Notes: generated by a model not told the origin, from the sequence alone. Positions 7,452 to 16,537 are shown, counted from the first letter of the stretch. The stretch: DNA of 64,000 bases from Corallococcus macrosporus DSM 14697 (GCF_002305895.1 NZ_CP022203.1:5800001-5864000); one strand, 5' to 3'. Numbers and translations are program-made.

Positions 7452-8453
7452 TCAGCGCTCCACGGTGGACCGGTAGACGTCGGAGAGCGCCCGCGCCTCG
7501 TGCTCCACGCCGCAGCGCCGACGGGCCTCCTCCGCCGCGTTGCGGCCTATCTCCCGGGCGCGCTCGGGCTCTCGCATCAACATGTCCAGCAGCTCGCGCA
7601 GGCCCTGGACGTCTCCAGGCTCGAAGAAGAAGCCCGTGCGGCCGTGCTCGATGAGCGTGTCCAGATACGGCAGCTTCGAGGCCACCACGCAGCAGCCCGA
7701 GGCCATGGCCTCGACGTGGACCAGGGAGTAGCCTTCCGCGTACGAGGGGTGCACCAGCACGCTCAGGCCCTGGTACCAGGGCTCGATGACCGACTGCTCG
7801 CCGGGCAACGCGAGGTGGTCCTCGATGCCCGCCATCTCCTGGTTCAGCCAGTCCAGGTCCGGCCCCTTCGCGAGCCCGACGAGGACGGGCTGCCATTCGG
7901 GGTGCTGGGACAGCAGCGGCCGGATGGCCTGGACGAAGTCCCCCTGCCCCTTCTCCTTCCGGATGCGTCCGATGACGCCGATGCCGTAACGCCCCCCCAG
8001 GCCGAGCTTGCGCCACGCCAGGTCCCGATTCTCTGGCGGGTGGAAGCGCGTCAGGTCGATGCCGTGGGAGACCACCGTGGACGGCAGCGCGATGACGTCC
8101 GCGACCTGCTTCGTCAACGAGACGAGCGCATCCGCGCCCCTCGCGATGAAGCGGGTGAAGCCGCTGGGCGCCATCGAGGTGTGCCGGGTGAAGACGAGCC
8201 GGACCTGCCGGCCCAGGAGCTTCAGCAGCATGCCCACCAGCAGCTCGTTGTTCCGGTGCGCATGCCACACCACCGGCTCCTGGCGCAGGCGGCGCAGCAG
8301 CTCCGGCCACGTGATTCTTGGGAGCCCCTCGCTCAAGCCCGAGCCGATGACGCGCGTCTCCGAATCCCGGGCCAGCGCGGGCACCACCGACTCCACGTGG
8401 CGCGTCACGCCCGTGTAGCGGTGGTGGAAGTGCGGGTGGATGATGAGGGTCAT
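7452..8453 (-). CDS. Glycosyltransferase family 4
   Basis: A 333-residue cytosolic or membrane-associated GT-B glycosyltransferase. It has the classic GT4 donor-site motif PSYAEGYSLVHVEAMASG at about residues 237-254, and IGVIGRIRKEKGQGDFVQA in the middle. The N-terminal HAHRNNELL and TRHTSMAP segments fit the LPS-core glycosyltransferases related to RfaG/WaaB. It overlaps waaA by four bases (ATGA), which links it to core assembly. A mannosyl- or glucosyltransferase is possible; specificity is unknown. Confidence 0.85.
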   Translation of the reverse strand: MTLIIHPHFHHRYTGVTRHVESVVPALARDSETRVIGSGLSEGLPRITWPELLRRLRQEPVVWHAHRNNELLVGMLLKLLGRQVRLVFTRHTSMAPSGFTRFIARGADALVSLTKQVADVIALPSTVVSHGIDLTRFHPPENRDLAWRKLGLGGRYGIGVIGRIRKEKGQGDFVQAIRPLLSQHPEWQPVLVGLAKGPDLDWLNQEMAGIEDHLALPGEQSVIEPWYQGLSVLVHPSYAEGYSLVHVEAMASGCCVVASKLPYLDTLIEHGRTGFFFEPGDVQGLRELLDMLMREPERAREIGRNAAEEARRRCGVEHEARALSDVYRSTVER

Positions 8454-9733
8454 CGCGGGTCCGGTCTCCCATGCGGGAACAACGTCGTCATCGCCTCCGC
8501 GTTCCTTTCACTGGCGCCCGAAATCCCGCGCACCGTCTCCAATGCCTGGGCGCCCAGGCTCGCGAGCCGGTCCGGTGAGTCGAGCAGCGATACGAGCGCT
8601 TCCTCCAAGGCCGCGGCGTCCCGCACCTGGAGCCCTCCCTGCCCTGTCAGCAACGCCACGCTGTCCCGGAAGTTGTCCATGTGCGGCCCGTAGAGCACCG
8701 GCTTCCCCTGCCCCGCGGGCTCCAGGATGTTCTGGCCACCCCGCGCCGTGAAGGAGCCCCCGACGAACACCACCGTCGCCAGCCGGTAGGCCCTCGACAG
8801 CTCGCCGATGGTGTCCAGGACCACCACCTGGCCCCGCTCGGGGTTGCCCTGCGAACGAAGCCCCACGCCCAGCCCCGCCTCCCGCGCGAGCGACACGATT
8901 CGCGCCGCCCTGTCCACATACCGGGGCGCAATCACCAGCCGCAGGTCCGGCCACCGCTGGAGCAGTCGCTGATACACCCCCAGGAGCGGGGCCTCCTCCC
9001 CCTCGTGCGTGCTGCCGGCAATCCATACGCGCTCGCCCGCCGCCAGCCCCAGCGCCGCGCGGAGGGCTTCGTCCTCGGCCACGGGGCCCGCGGCCAGTGC
9101 GTCGAACTTCGTGTTCCCCGTCACCTTCACCCAGTCCGGCCTCGCGCCGAGCCGCCGCGCGCGGACGGCCTCGTCCTCCTCGCGCATCAGGAGGAGGTCC
9201 AGGTCTTTCAGCGGGTTGCCGATGAGGCGGAACAACGTCTGGTACTTCCCCACGTTCGCCGGTGAGAAGCGCCCGTTCGTCATCACCACCCGCGCCCCGC
9301 CCCGCTTCGCCGCGCGGATGAGGTTGGGCCAGATTTCGGTGTACTCCAACACCAGCACGTCCGGACGGATGGCCCGGACGGCCCGCCGCGTCGCGCCCCA
9401 GAGGTCGTAGGGGACGTAGATGACCCCGTCGATGTCGTTCGCCAGCCGCCCCTTCGCCATCGCATAGCCGCTGTCCGTCATCGTCGACAGGAGCAGCCGG
9501 CAGCCCGGGAAGCGGGCTCGCAGCGGGCCGAACATCGGCGAGAGGGCCAGCAGGTCCCCGGCGCTCGCGCCATGCAGCCAGAGGACGGGCCCGTCACCGG
9601 GGGGCAGGTGGCTGTCCGGGCCATAGAAGCCCAGGCGCTCCATCAGCCCATGGCGCGTCTTCCGGTGCAGTGCGAGCACCGGGAACAGGGCTGCGAAGAG
9701 CAGGTAGGTGGCGAGGACGTAGAGGACGCGCAT
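8450..9733 (-). CDS. waaA: WaaA (KdtA)-type Kdo transferase
   Basis: Family that transfers Kdo from CMP-Kdo to lipid IVA at the inner membrane. Start ATG 9733 (MRVLYVLATY) gives 427 residues with an N-terminal membrane anchor at about 5-22. Visible family blocks are LWLHGASAGD, LEYTEIWPNL, VTGNTKFD, WIAGSTHEGEE, VIAPRYVDRA and VFVGGSF. The ending of the first block is unusual. In E. coli and other characterised enzymes this position, residue 60, is the catalytic Glu of VSVGE; here it is Asp. The substitution is conservative but may change activity or mark a subfamily. The gene overlaps the next GT4 gene by four bases. Confidence 0.9.
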   Translation of the reverse strand: MRVLYVLATYLLFAALFPVLALHRKTRHGLMERLGFYGPDSHLPPGDGPVLWLHGASAGDLLALSPMFGPLRARFPGCRLLLSTMTDSGYAMAKGRLANDIDGVIYVPYDLWGATRRAVRAIRPDVLVLEYTEIWPNLIRAAKRGGARVVMTNGRFSPANVGKYQTLFRLIGNPLKDLDLLLMREEDEAVRARRLGARPDWVKVTGNTKFDALAAGPVAEDEALRAALGLAAGERVWIAGSTHEGEEAPLLGVYQRLLQRWPDLRLVIAPRYVDRAARIVSLAREAGLGVGLRSQGNPERGQVVVLDTIGELSRAYRLATVVFVGGSFTARGGQNILEPAGQGKPVLYGPHMDNFRDSVALLTGQGGLQVRDAAALEEALVSLLDSPDRLASLGAQALETVRGISGASERNAEAMTTLFPHGRPDPR

Positions 9734-9755
9734 GGGCGGCTGAACGCGCCGTCTA

Positions 9756-10925
9756 TCAGATGCCCGGCCCGCGGGGCAGCACGCGCACGGGGCCAGGCAC
9801 CAGCCAGGGCCGCCATTCCGTCCCGAAGAAGCGCCCGGGCGCACGCACCCACACCTCCACCTGCACCACGCCCGGCTCCGTCAGCTCGACGGACCGGCCA
9901 TCCGCCCCCAGGCGGCCGCTTCCCCACACCCGCACCCGCGCCGAGTCCGCTTCGGGGAGCCCTGGGAGACGGACTGTCAGCCGGTCTCCCTCGCGGGCCT
10001 CGCGCCGCACGGCGTCCATACCCTCCAACACGAAGCCCCCGGGCTCTCCCAGCGCCCGGAAGGCGCACAGCGCCTGGCCGCTGCCCAGGGCCCGGCTGAC
10101 CCGCACCGCCGCGTCCTTCGCGTCCTCGGGCAGCGGGAAGGGCAGCGTCTCCGAGGGCAGGTACATGGCCAGGGACGCGAACACCGCCCCGTAGGGTGGC
10201 AGGCCGTGTGCGTCATGGGCGCAGAACGCCAGGCGCGGGCGCTCACGCGACAGTTCCAGGAAGCGGGCCATGGGCTCCGGCTCCGGCGCGACGAGCAACA
10301 TCACGCCATGCACCGCGTTGGTCAACGACGCGCCCACCGCGGGCAACAAGCGGCTGAACGGGTTGCGCACCGCGTGCCGGAAGAAGGTGTCCGCCGAGTA
10401 CAGCTCGAAGCCGGGCGCCTCCTTCGCGCTCGCGTCATCCTTCCAGGGGTTGCGCTTCTGGACGGGGTGGGCCAGCACCGCCGTGCCCCCCGCGGCCTCC
10501 ACGGCGCGCACCGCGTCCCCTGGAGGCATCCACGCGCGCATGCCCTCCAGCGGGCGCGCCATGCCGAACGCCACGAGGTGCCCGTGCGACGTGGAGATCT
10601 CCACGCCGTGCACCAACAGCACGCCGTGGACGAAGGCCGGCTCGCGGGGCGCGAAGTCGTTGTGGTCGGTGAGCACCACGAAGTCCAGGCCCGCCGCCCG
10701 GGCCGCCGCCGCCACCGCCTCCGGCGTGCCTCGCCCGTCCGAACGCGTGGTGTGGACGTGGAAGGCGCCCCGCACCCAGCGAGGCGCATCCTCTTTCGGG
10801 AGCACCACCGGGTAGGTGGCGAAGGACGCGGAGAGCGCGAAGAAGCCCGCGACGCCCAGCACCAGGACCGCCAGCCCCAGCGCCGCCCGCCCCCCCTTCC
10901 CCGCCGCTGTCTTCAACCGGCTCAC
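9756..10925 (-). CDS. Membrane-anchored PHP-domain metallohydrolase
   Basis: A 389-residue protein with one N-terminal membrane segment (about residues 13-31) followed by a PHP domain. Metal-binding motifs are visible: HVHTTRSDG (56-64), LTDHND (85-90), HGVEIS near 107 and HPVQKRNPW near 150. CAHDAHG lies further on. PHP enzymes hydrolyse phosphoesters or act in related hydrolyses; the substrate is unknown. The GTG start at 10925 overlaps the stop of the ABC exporter gene (GTGA), and waaA follows 22 bases later. Co-transcription with LPS genes suggests a role at the membrane. The final 90 residues look like a beta-sandwich extension. Confidence 0.8.
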   Translation of the reverse strand: MSRLKTAAGKGGRAALGLAVLVLGVAGFFALSASFATYPVVLPKEDAPRWVRGAFHVHTTRSDGRGTPEAVAAAARAAGLDFVVLTDHNDFAPREPAFVHGVLLVHGVEISTSHGHLVAFGMARPLEGMRAWMPPGDAVRAVEAAGGTAVLAHPVQKRNPWKDDASAKEAPGFELYSADTFFRHAVRNPFSRLLPAVGASLTNAVHGVMLLVAPEPEPMARFLELSRERPRLAFCAHDAHGLPPYGAVFASLAMYLPSETLPFPLPEDAKDAAVRVSRALGSGQALCAFRALGEPGGFVLEGMDAVRREAREGDRLTVRLPGLPEADSARVRVWGSGRLGADGRSVELTEPGVVQVEVWVRAPGRFFGTEWRPWLVPGPVRVLPRGPGI

Positions 10926-12706
10926 GCCGCGCCTCGCTCCGAGGAGCCCTCCGTCTGCATCCGCCACAGCGCCGCGTAGCGCCCATCCCGCTTCAGCAGC
11001 TCCGCGTGCGAGCCGCTCTCGACGACGCGCCCCGCCTCCATCACGTTGAGGACGTCCGCGGTCACCACCGTCGACAGCCGGTGCGCAATCACCAGGGCCG
11101 TGCGGCCCGGGAGCACCGCCGCCAACGCGGCCTGGACCTCGCGCTCGCTCTCGGGGTCGAGGCTGCTCGTCGCCTCGTCCAGCACCAGCACCGGGGCCCG
11201 CGCCAGCACCGCGCGGGCGATGCACAGCCGCTGACGCTGGCCGCCGCTGAGCGCCACGCCCCGCTCGCCGATGCGCGTGTCATAGCCCTCCGGCAGCGCG
11301 CGGATGAAGCCGTCCGCGTGCGCCACCTTCGCCGCCGCCTCCACCTCTTCCCGCGTGGCGTCCGGCCGCGCGTAGCGCAGGTTGTCCAGCACCGTGCCGT
11401 GGAACAGCAGCGGCTCCTGCGTCACCAGCGCGAACTGCGCGCGGACGCTCGCGGCCGTGTACCGGTCCGCGTCCACCCCATCCACGAGGAGCTGGCCCTT
11501 CTGGGGCTTCTCGAAGCGCAGCAACAGCGACGTCACCGTGCTCTTGCCGCCGCCGCTGCCACCCACCAGCGCCGTCACCTGGCCCGCCTTCAGCTCCAGC
11601 GCCAGGCCGTCCAGCGCGGGGCGCTCTCCGTAGGCGAAGCGCACGCCCTCGAACTGGATGCTCCGGGACAGGGGCGGCGCGGGCACCGCGTCCGGCGCGT
11701 CCTCCACCGGGTGCTTCATGTCGAGCAGCGCGAAGAGGCGCTCGCCCGCCGCGCCCGCCTGCACCGCGAACTGCGTCACCCGGCCCAGGTCCTTCACCGG
11801 CTGGTACACCAGGATGACCGCCGTCAGCAGCGACAGCAGCGCCTCCGGCTCCAGCAGCTTCGCCCCCGCGGCATAGGCCAGCGCCCCCGCCAGGGCCGCC
11901 GCGGCCAGCACCTCCATCAACCCCGGCACCGCGCCCCGCGCCCACGCCGCGCTCACCACGGCCTTCTCGTGCGCCTTCGCGAAGACCGAGAAGCGGGCCA
12001 GCTCCGCCTCCTGGCCATTGAAGGCCTGGATGGTGCGCAGGCCGCCCAGGCCCTCGTGGAGCTGCCCGGCCAGGTTGCCGAGCTGCGTCTGGCCTTCCCG
12101 CGTGCGCTTGAGCACCTTGCGCGTCAGCTTCGAGGCCGGGAGCGCCGCGAGCGGTATCACCAGCAACATGAGGCCGCCCAGCAAGGGGCTCATGGAGAGC
12201 GCCACGCCCGCCAGGATGATGACCTGGAGGCTGTCGCGCAGGTACGAGCCCACCGTGTACATGGCCGCCGCTTCCACGGCGCTGACGTCCGAGGTGAAGC
12301 GGCTGAGCAGGTCACCCATCCGCTCGCGCGCGAGCTGGGCTGGCGACAGCGCGGTGAGCCGCCGGAACAGGTCGCGCCGCAGGTCCTTCACCACGCGCTG
12401 CGCGAACAGGCCCATGAAGTAGAACTGCGCCAGGTACCCCACGCCCTTCACCGCGCCGACGAGGACCATCACCAGCGGGAAGCCCCACAGCGCCGCCTCG
12501 CGCGGCAGGTCCGCCAGCCAGGGCACGTGCTGGGCGCTGGCGAAGCCCTCTTCACCGCCCGACAGCAGGAAGCGCAGCGCCGGGCCCGTGAGGTAGGCAT
12601 ACGCGCCCGTCGTGAGGCCCACCGCCGCCATGCCGACGAAGGCCAGGAGGAGCACACCGAAATGCGGGCGCGCATAGCGCAGCAGCCGCCAGAGAACCGT
12701 CTGCAT
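10922..12706 (-). CDS. MsbA-like ABC exporter (fused permease-ATPase)
   Basis: A 594-residue half transporter with six membrane segments in the first 310 residues and a C-terminal ATPase. The ATPase has Walker A VGGSGGGKST, signature LSGGQRQRL, Walker B LVLDEATSSLD and H-loop IAHRLS. The location between lipid A/core genes makes lipid A-core flipping (MsbA role) the best guess. The family also contains drug and peptide exporters. The start is ATG 12706, two bases after the stop of the preceding gene; a long frame upstream to 13519 is only overlap. The partial sequence does not prove MsbA identity. Confidence 0.85.
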   Translation of the reverse strand: MQTVLWRLLRYARPHFGVLLLAFVGMAAVGLTTGAYAYLTGPALRFLLSGGEEGFASAQHVPWLADLPREAALWGFPLVMVLVGAVKGVGYLAQFYFMGLFAQRVVKDLRRDLFRRLTALSPAQLARERMGDLLSRFTSDVSAVEAAAMYTVGSYLRDSLQVIILAGVALSMSPLLGGLMLLVIPLAALPASKLTRKVLKRTREGQTQLGNLAGQLHEGLGGLRTIQAFNGQEAELARFSVFAKAHEKAVVSAAWARGAVPGLMEVLAAAALAGALAYAAGAKLLEPEALLSLLTAVILVYQPVKDLGRVTQFAVQAGAAGERLFALLDMKHPVEDAPDAVPAPPLSRSIQFEGVRFAYGERPALDGLALELKAGQVTALVGGSGGGKSTVTSLLLRFEKPQKGQLLVDGVDADRYTAASVRAQFALVTQEPLLFHGTVLDNLRYARPDATREEVEAAAKVAHADGFIRALPEGYDTRIGERGVALSGGQRQRLCIARAVLARAPVLVLDEATSSLDPESEREVQAALAAVLPGRTALVIAHRLSTVVTADVLNVMEAGRVVESGSHAELLKRDGRYAALWRMQTEGSSERGAA

Positions 12707-12708
12707 GG

Positions 12709-14592
12709 CTAACGTCCCACCTTGCGCAGCGCCGCCTTCGCGAGCTGGGAGTACGGGTTGTACTCCAGCACCCGCAGCAGCTTCTTCCGCGCCAGCGGCG
12801 CGTCGCCCAGGTCCATGTCGATGATGGCGGAGATGAGGTGCAACCGCTCCACGTACGGGCCCAGCGACAGCGCCCGCTTCAACACCTGCTGTGCCTTCTG
12901 CGCCCGAACCACCAGCGCCCCCGTGGGCCTCCGGTACGTCGCCCAGGCGAGGAAGGGGTAGTACTCCGGCTCGTCCGGGTTGAGCGACACCGCTTCCTCG
13001 AAGGCCTTGGCCGCCGTGGGATAGTCCTGGCGCTTCAGGGCGGACGTTCCCCGGCGCAGGGCAATCTCCGCGTCCACCACCACCGCCGTGTTCCGCCCCA
13101 CGTCCATCCGGCTGAAGAGGTACTGGAGGTACGCCTTGCGCTTCTCCTCCACGCTCAGCACCCGGTAGGACGCGGACAGCCGGTCCTGCACCGACTCCAG
13201 CAGGTCCTTCAGGTCGGAGATGTCGAACTCGGCGTAGGTGTCCGGGTGAAAGCGCATCGCCGTCTCGTGGTAGGCGCGCTCCACCGCCTCCGCGTCCGCC
13301 GCGATGTCCAGGCCCAGGCCTCCGAAGTAGCTGCGGGTGATGATGCGCAGCGCCTCCTCGCGCAAGGAGGCCGCCGTCTCGGGAGGCAGCGTCTTGCGCT
13401 TGCGCGGGGCAATCCGGTCCGGCAACACCGCCGCGGACAGCACGTCCGAGCCCGTGGCCACGGGCGTGGCGGAGAACGTCACCCCGCCCGTCAGCTTCAG
13501 GAACCACAGCAGCGAGCACGCCATGCGCAGCTCGCCGCGCCCGTGCGCCAGCAGGTCCTTCAGCGCGATGCGGCCGTTGACCTGCATCACGACCTTCAGG
13601 TCATCCGTGTCCAGCGCCATGGCCTGCAGGTCGCGCCCGAACTCCTGCGAGCGCACCGGGTAGTCGCTCATGTGCGCGCGCAGCGAGGCCGCCATCACCT
13701 TCATGGGAAAGCAGCGGCGCGCGCCGTCCAGCACGGGGGCCAGCGGCGGCACCTCCACGGAGGCGACCTCCGACGTGAAGTCGTCGCCCGCGTAGAAGGC
13801 GTAGCGCCCCTCGCGCATGCCCAGCACGCGCTCCACCCGGTCGCGGTTGAAGTCGCGCAGGAGCTGCAGCAGCTCCTCGCCCGCCGCCTCCACGCCCGCG
13901 TCCGCGAGCGCCGCGCCAATGCGCAGCCCCGAGTCCAGCGCCTCCGCCACCCGCTGCGCCTGCTGCGCGTCCAGCGCGTTCCGGGCGAGCAGGAAGGCCG
14001 GCAGCGAGTCCGCCTTCGCCGTGGAGTCGTAGCTCACCGGCCCGCCACGGAGGAAGTACACGCGCCGGCTCAGGCCCCGGTGCGCCACCACGAGCACGCC
14101 GTCCCGGCGCAGCCGGTAGATGGAGTGCATCAGCGCGGGCAGGGGGTAGCCCTTCAGCTCGCCCGAGTTGACGGCGGGCCTGGACAGCGTGGCCGCCAGC
14201 CCGGAGAGCGGCACCGCCTGCGCCGCGCGCACCAGCGACTCCAGCCGGGGAACCAGCTCCCCCGGCTTGAGCGGGTCCGCGACGTAGGCGTTCACCTTGA
14301 GGTCCAGCACCGAGCTCACGCCGCGCGCGCGCCCCAGGTGCCCCTTGTCGATGGCGACGATGGGCACCCTGCCGCCCTGCCCGTGCCCGCGGATGAGGTG
14401 CACCACGTGCGCGCCCTCCACCCGCGGCAGGTCCACCGACAGCACCACCACGTCCGGGTTGTCCGCCGCGAAGTGCTCCAGCGCCGTCACCGGATCATTC
14501 ACCGCGCGAACGGTGTACCCTGCCTGGGAGAGCAGGCCTTTGAGGTGCTCGAGCGTGGGGGGATGGCTCTCGGCGAGCAGAAGCGTCTTCAA
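12709..14592 (-). CDS. Degenerate receiver + DUF4388 (PATAN) + J-like + TPR protein
   Basis: A 627-residue multidomain protein of a myxobacterial type. Residues 1-120 fold like a CheY receiver, but the phospho-acceptor position reads VVVLSVDLP, with Ser52 in place of Asp. The acidic pair near the N-terminus is reduced to AESHP. It is therefore probably not phosphorylated. A DUF4388/PATAN-like segment follows at about 145-230. At about 430-500 a J-like helix pair contains RFHPDTY (an HPD motif). The C-terminal 130 residues look like TPRs. The start is TTG 14592. It heads the LPS operon, so it may regulate or scaffold it; function is not known. Confidence 0.7.
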   Translation of the reverse strand: MKTLLLAESHPPTLEHLKGLLSQAGYTVRAVNDPVTALEHFAADNPDVVVLSVDLPRVEGAHVVHLIRGHGQGGRVPIVAIDKGHLGRARGVSSVLDLKVNAYVADPLKPGELVPRLESLVRAAQAVPLSGLAATLSRPAVNSGELKGYPLPALMHSIYRLRRDGVLVVAHRGLSRRVYFLRGGPVSYDSTAKADSLPAFLLARNALDAQQAQRVAEALDSGLRIGAALADAGVEAAGEELLQLLRDFNRDRVERVLGMREGRYAFYAGDDFTSEVASVEVPPLAPVLDGARRCFPMKVMAASLRAHMSDYPVRSQEFGRDLQAMALDTDDLKVVMQVNGRIALKDLLAHGRGELRMACSLLWFLKLTGGVTFSATPVATGSDVLSAAVLPDRIAPRKRKTLPPETAASLREEALRIITRSYFGGLGLDIAADAEAVERAYHETAMRFHPDTYAEFDISDLKDLLESVQDRLSASYRVLSVEEKRKAYLQYLFSRMDVGRNTAVVVDAEIALRRGTSALKRQDYPTAAKAFEEAVSLNPDEPEYYPFLAWATYRRPTGALVVRAQKAQQVLKRALSLGPYVERLHLISAIIDMDLGDAPLARKKLLRVLEYNPYSQLAKAALRKVGR

Positions 14593-14636
14593 GGGGGCCG
14601 CAGTCTACACCTTCATCCGCTCCCGCATCAGGTACG
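14593..14636. promoter_or_regulatory. Divergent gap between LPS operon and lpxB
   Basis: Only 44 bases separate the two divergent start codons. On the minus strand a TAGACT -10-like element lies about nine bases before the TTG start, but no good -35 is seen. On the plus strand AGGTACG precedes the lpxB ATG as a weak ribosome-binding site. Confidence 0.35.
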
Positions 14637-15803
14637 ATGCGCGCCCCTCTCATGACGACCCCACCCCGCATCCTCGTCGTCGCCGGCGAGGCGTCAGGCG
14701 ATACCCACGCCGCCGAGCTCGTCGCCGCCCTCCGGGCTCGCCGTCCCGACCTCACCTTCTTTGGCATGGGCGGTGCCCGCCTGGCCGCCCAGGGGGTGGA
14801 GCAGCTCTTCGATGCCCGGGAGGTGTCCGTCATGGGCATCACCGAGGTGCTGCCCCGGATTCCCCGCATCCTCCAGATTCTGAAGGGGCTGGCCCAGGCC
14901 GCCGCCGACCGGAGGCCGGACGTGGCCATCCTGGTGGACATCCCGGACTTCAACCTGCGCCTGGCCAAGAAGCTCAAGGCGCTGGGCATCCCCGTCGCCT
15001 ACTACGTGTCCCCGATGATCTGGGCCTGGCGCCGGGGCCGGGTGCGCACCATCAAACGGTTGGTGGACCGGATGCTCTGCATCCTCCCGTTCGAGGAGGA
15101 GTTCTACCGGGAGGCCGGGGTCAGCGCCCGCTACGTCGGCAGCCCGGTGGTGGAGCAGGTGCCCGCGTCCGACACCGCCACCGCCTTCCGCGAGCGGCTG
15201 GGGTTGGCGAAGGAGGCGCCGACGCTCGCGCTGTTGCCGGGCAGCCGGATGAGCGAAATCCGCCGTCTGCTTCCCGACATGGTGGAGGCGACGAAGCGGC
15301 TGGCCGCCGAGAGGCCCGGGCTCCAGGTGGTGGTCCCCGTCGCGCCCACCATCGACCGGGCGGAGATCACGTCCCGCTTCGAGGGCAGCGGCGTGACACC
15401 CATCCTGGTGGAGGGCCGCGCGCCCGAGGTGGTGGGCGCCAGCGACGCCGCGGTGGTGGCCTCGGGTACAGCCGTCCTGGAAGCCGGGCTGATGCAGCGC
15501 CCGCTGGTGGTCGTCTACCGCGTGTCGCTCATCACGTACTGGGTGGGCCGGTTGATGCTGAAGGTGGCCTTCGTGTCCCTCATCAACCTGCTGGCGGGCC
15601 GGCGCGTCGTCCCCGAGCTGCTCCAGGGGGAGATGACGCCCGAGCGCATCGCCGAGGAGGTCCGCCGCGTCTGGATGCCCGGGGCGCCTCGGGAGGAGAT
15701 GCTCCAGGGGCTGGCGGAGATGCGCGGCCGGCTGGGAGAGACGGGCGCGGCCGCCCGCGCGGCGGAGTCCGTACTGGAGCTGCTGCCCCCGGGCCGCGTT
15801 TAG
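14637..15803 (+). CDS. lpxB: Lipid-A-disaccharide synthase
   Basis: Joins UDP-diacylglucosamine and lipid X into the lipid A disaccharide at the inner membrane. The protein opens with VVAGEASGDTHAA, the hallmark of LpxB. FFGMGG, VSVMGITEVLP, ILVDIPDFNLRLAK and YYVSPMIWAWRRGR follow. SGTAVLEAGL lies near the C-terminus. The length of 388 residues is typical. ATG 14637 has a weak AGG upstream; ATG 14652 (MTTPPRIL) is an alternative. It stands apart from lpxA/lpxD at 27-29 kb but is divergent from the operon holding lpxK and waaA. Confidence 0.96.
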   Translation: MRAPLMTTPPRILVVAGEASGDTHAAELVAALRARRPDLTFFGMGGARLAAQGVEQLFDAREVSVMGITEVLPRIPRILQILKGLAQAAADRRPDVAILVDIPDFNLRLAKKLKALGIPVAYYVSPMIWAWRRGRVRTIKRLVDRMLCILPFEEEFYREAGVSARYVGSPVVEQVPASDTATAFRERLGLAKEAPTLALLPGSRMSEIRRLLPDMVEATKRLAAERPGLQVVVPVAPTIDRAEITSRFEGSGVTPILVEGRAPEVVGASDAAVVASGTAVLEAGLMQRPLVVVYRVSLITYWVGRLMLKVAFVSLINLLAGRRVVPELLQGEMTPERIAEEVRRVWMPGAPREEMLQGLAEMRGRLGETGAAARAAESVLELLPPGRV

Positions 15804-15820
15804 GGTATGTCGGCCGGGTG

Positions 15821-16531
15821 ATGAACCCTGCCCTGGTCTGCATCCCCACGTACAACGAGCGGGAAAACATCGAGGCCATCGTCCGGGCGGTGCTGGAGGC
15901 CGACCCCCGGGTCGACATCCTCATCGTGGACGACAACTCGCCCGATGGCACGGGGCAGCTCGCGGACGGGCTCGCCCAGCAGGATGCGCGGGTGCGCGTG
16001 CTCCACCGGGAGAAGAAGGAGGGCCTGGGCCGCGCCTACCTCGCCGCGTTCCGCTGGGCCCTGGCCGAGCAGTACACGTACATCCTGGAGATGGACGCGG
16101 ACTTCAGCCATGACCCGCGCTACCTGCCGGGCATCCTGGACGCGGCCGAGGCGGGCGCGGACCTGGTGCTGGGCTCGCGCTACGTCACGGGCGGCGGCAC
16201 GGTGAACTGGGGCGTGGGCCGGCAGCTCATCAGCCGCGGCGGCAGCCTCTACGCGCGGTCGATTCTGGGCGTGGGCATCCAGGACCTCACCGGCGGCTTC
16301 AAGTGCTTCCACCGGCGGGTGCTGGAGGCCATCGACCTGGACGCGGTGAAGAGCACCGGGTACGCATTCCAGATTGAGCTGACCTACCGCGCGCTGCGCA
16401 AGGGCTTCACCGTGCGCGAGGTGCCCATCGTCTTCGAGGACCGGCGCGTGGGCCACTCCAAGATGAGCAAGAAAATCTTCGCCGAGGCTCTCACCATGGT
16501 GTGGAAGCTGCGGCTCACTGTCCGAGCCTGA
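15821..16531 (+). CDS. Glycosyltransferase family 2, polyprenol-phosphate mannosyltransferase-like
   Basis: A 236-residue GT2 enzyme resembling dolichol/polyprenol monophosphomannose synthases. N-terminal CIPTYNERENIEAIV and the metal-binding DADFSHDP (near residue 90) are present. GSRYVTGGG, DLTGGFKCF and the C-terminal ELTYRALRKGFTVREVPI are all family features. It has no membrane tail of its own, like the short bacterial Ppm1-type catalytic unit. Start ATG 15821 follows lpxB by 17 bases; a longer frame upstream runs over lpxB. It probably supplies lipid-linked sugars for envelope glycans; the donor sugar is inferred. Confidence 0.88.
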   Translation: MNPALVCIPTYNERENIEAIVRAVLEADPRVDILIVDDNSPDGTGQLADGLAQQDARVRVLHREKKEGLGRAYLAAFRWALAEQYTYILEMDADFSHDPRYLPGILDAAEAGADLVLGSRYVTGGGTVNWGVGRQLISRGGSLYARSILGVGIQDLTGGFKCFHRRVLEAIDLDAVKSTGYAFQIELTYRALRKGFTVREVPIVFEDRRVGHSKMSKKIFAEALTMVWKLRLTVRA

Positions 16532-16537
16532 GCTGTC

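Noticed and set aside
10922-13519. 865-residue version of the ABC exporter
   Set aside because: The extra 270 residues overlap the upstream receiver-PATAN gene in another frame. ATG 12706 begins the true exporter.
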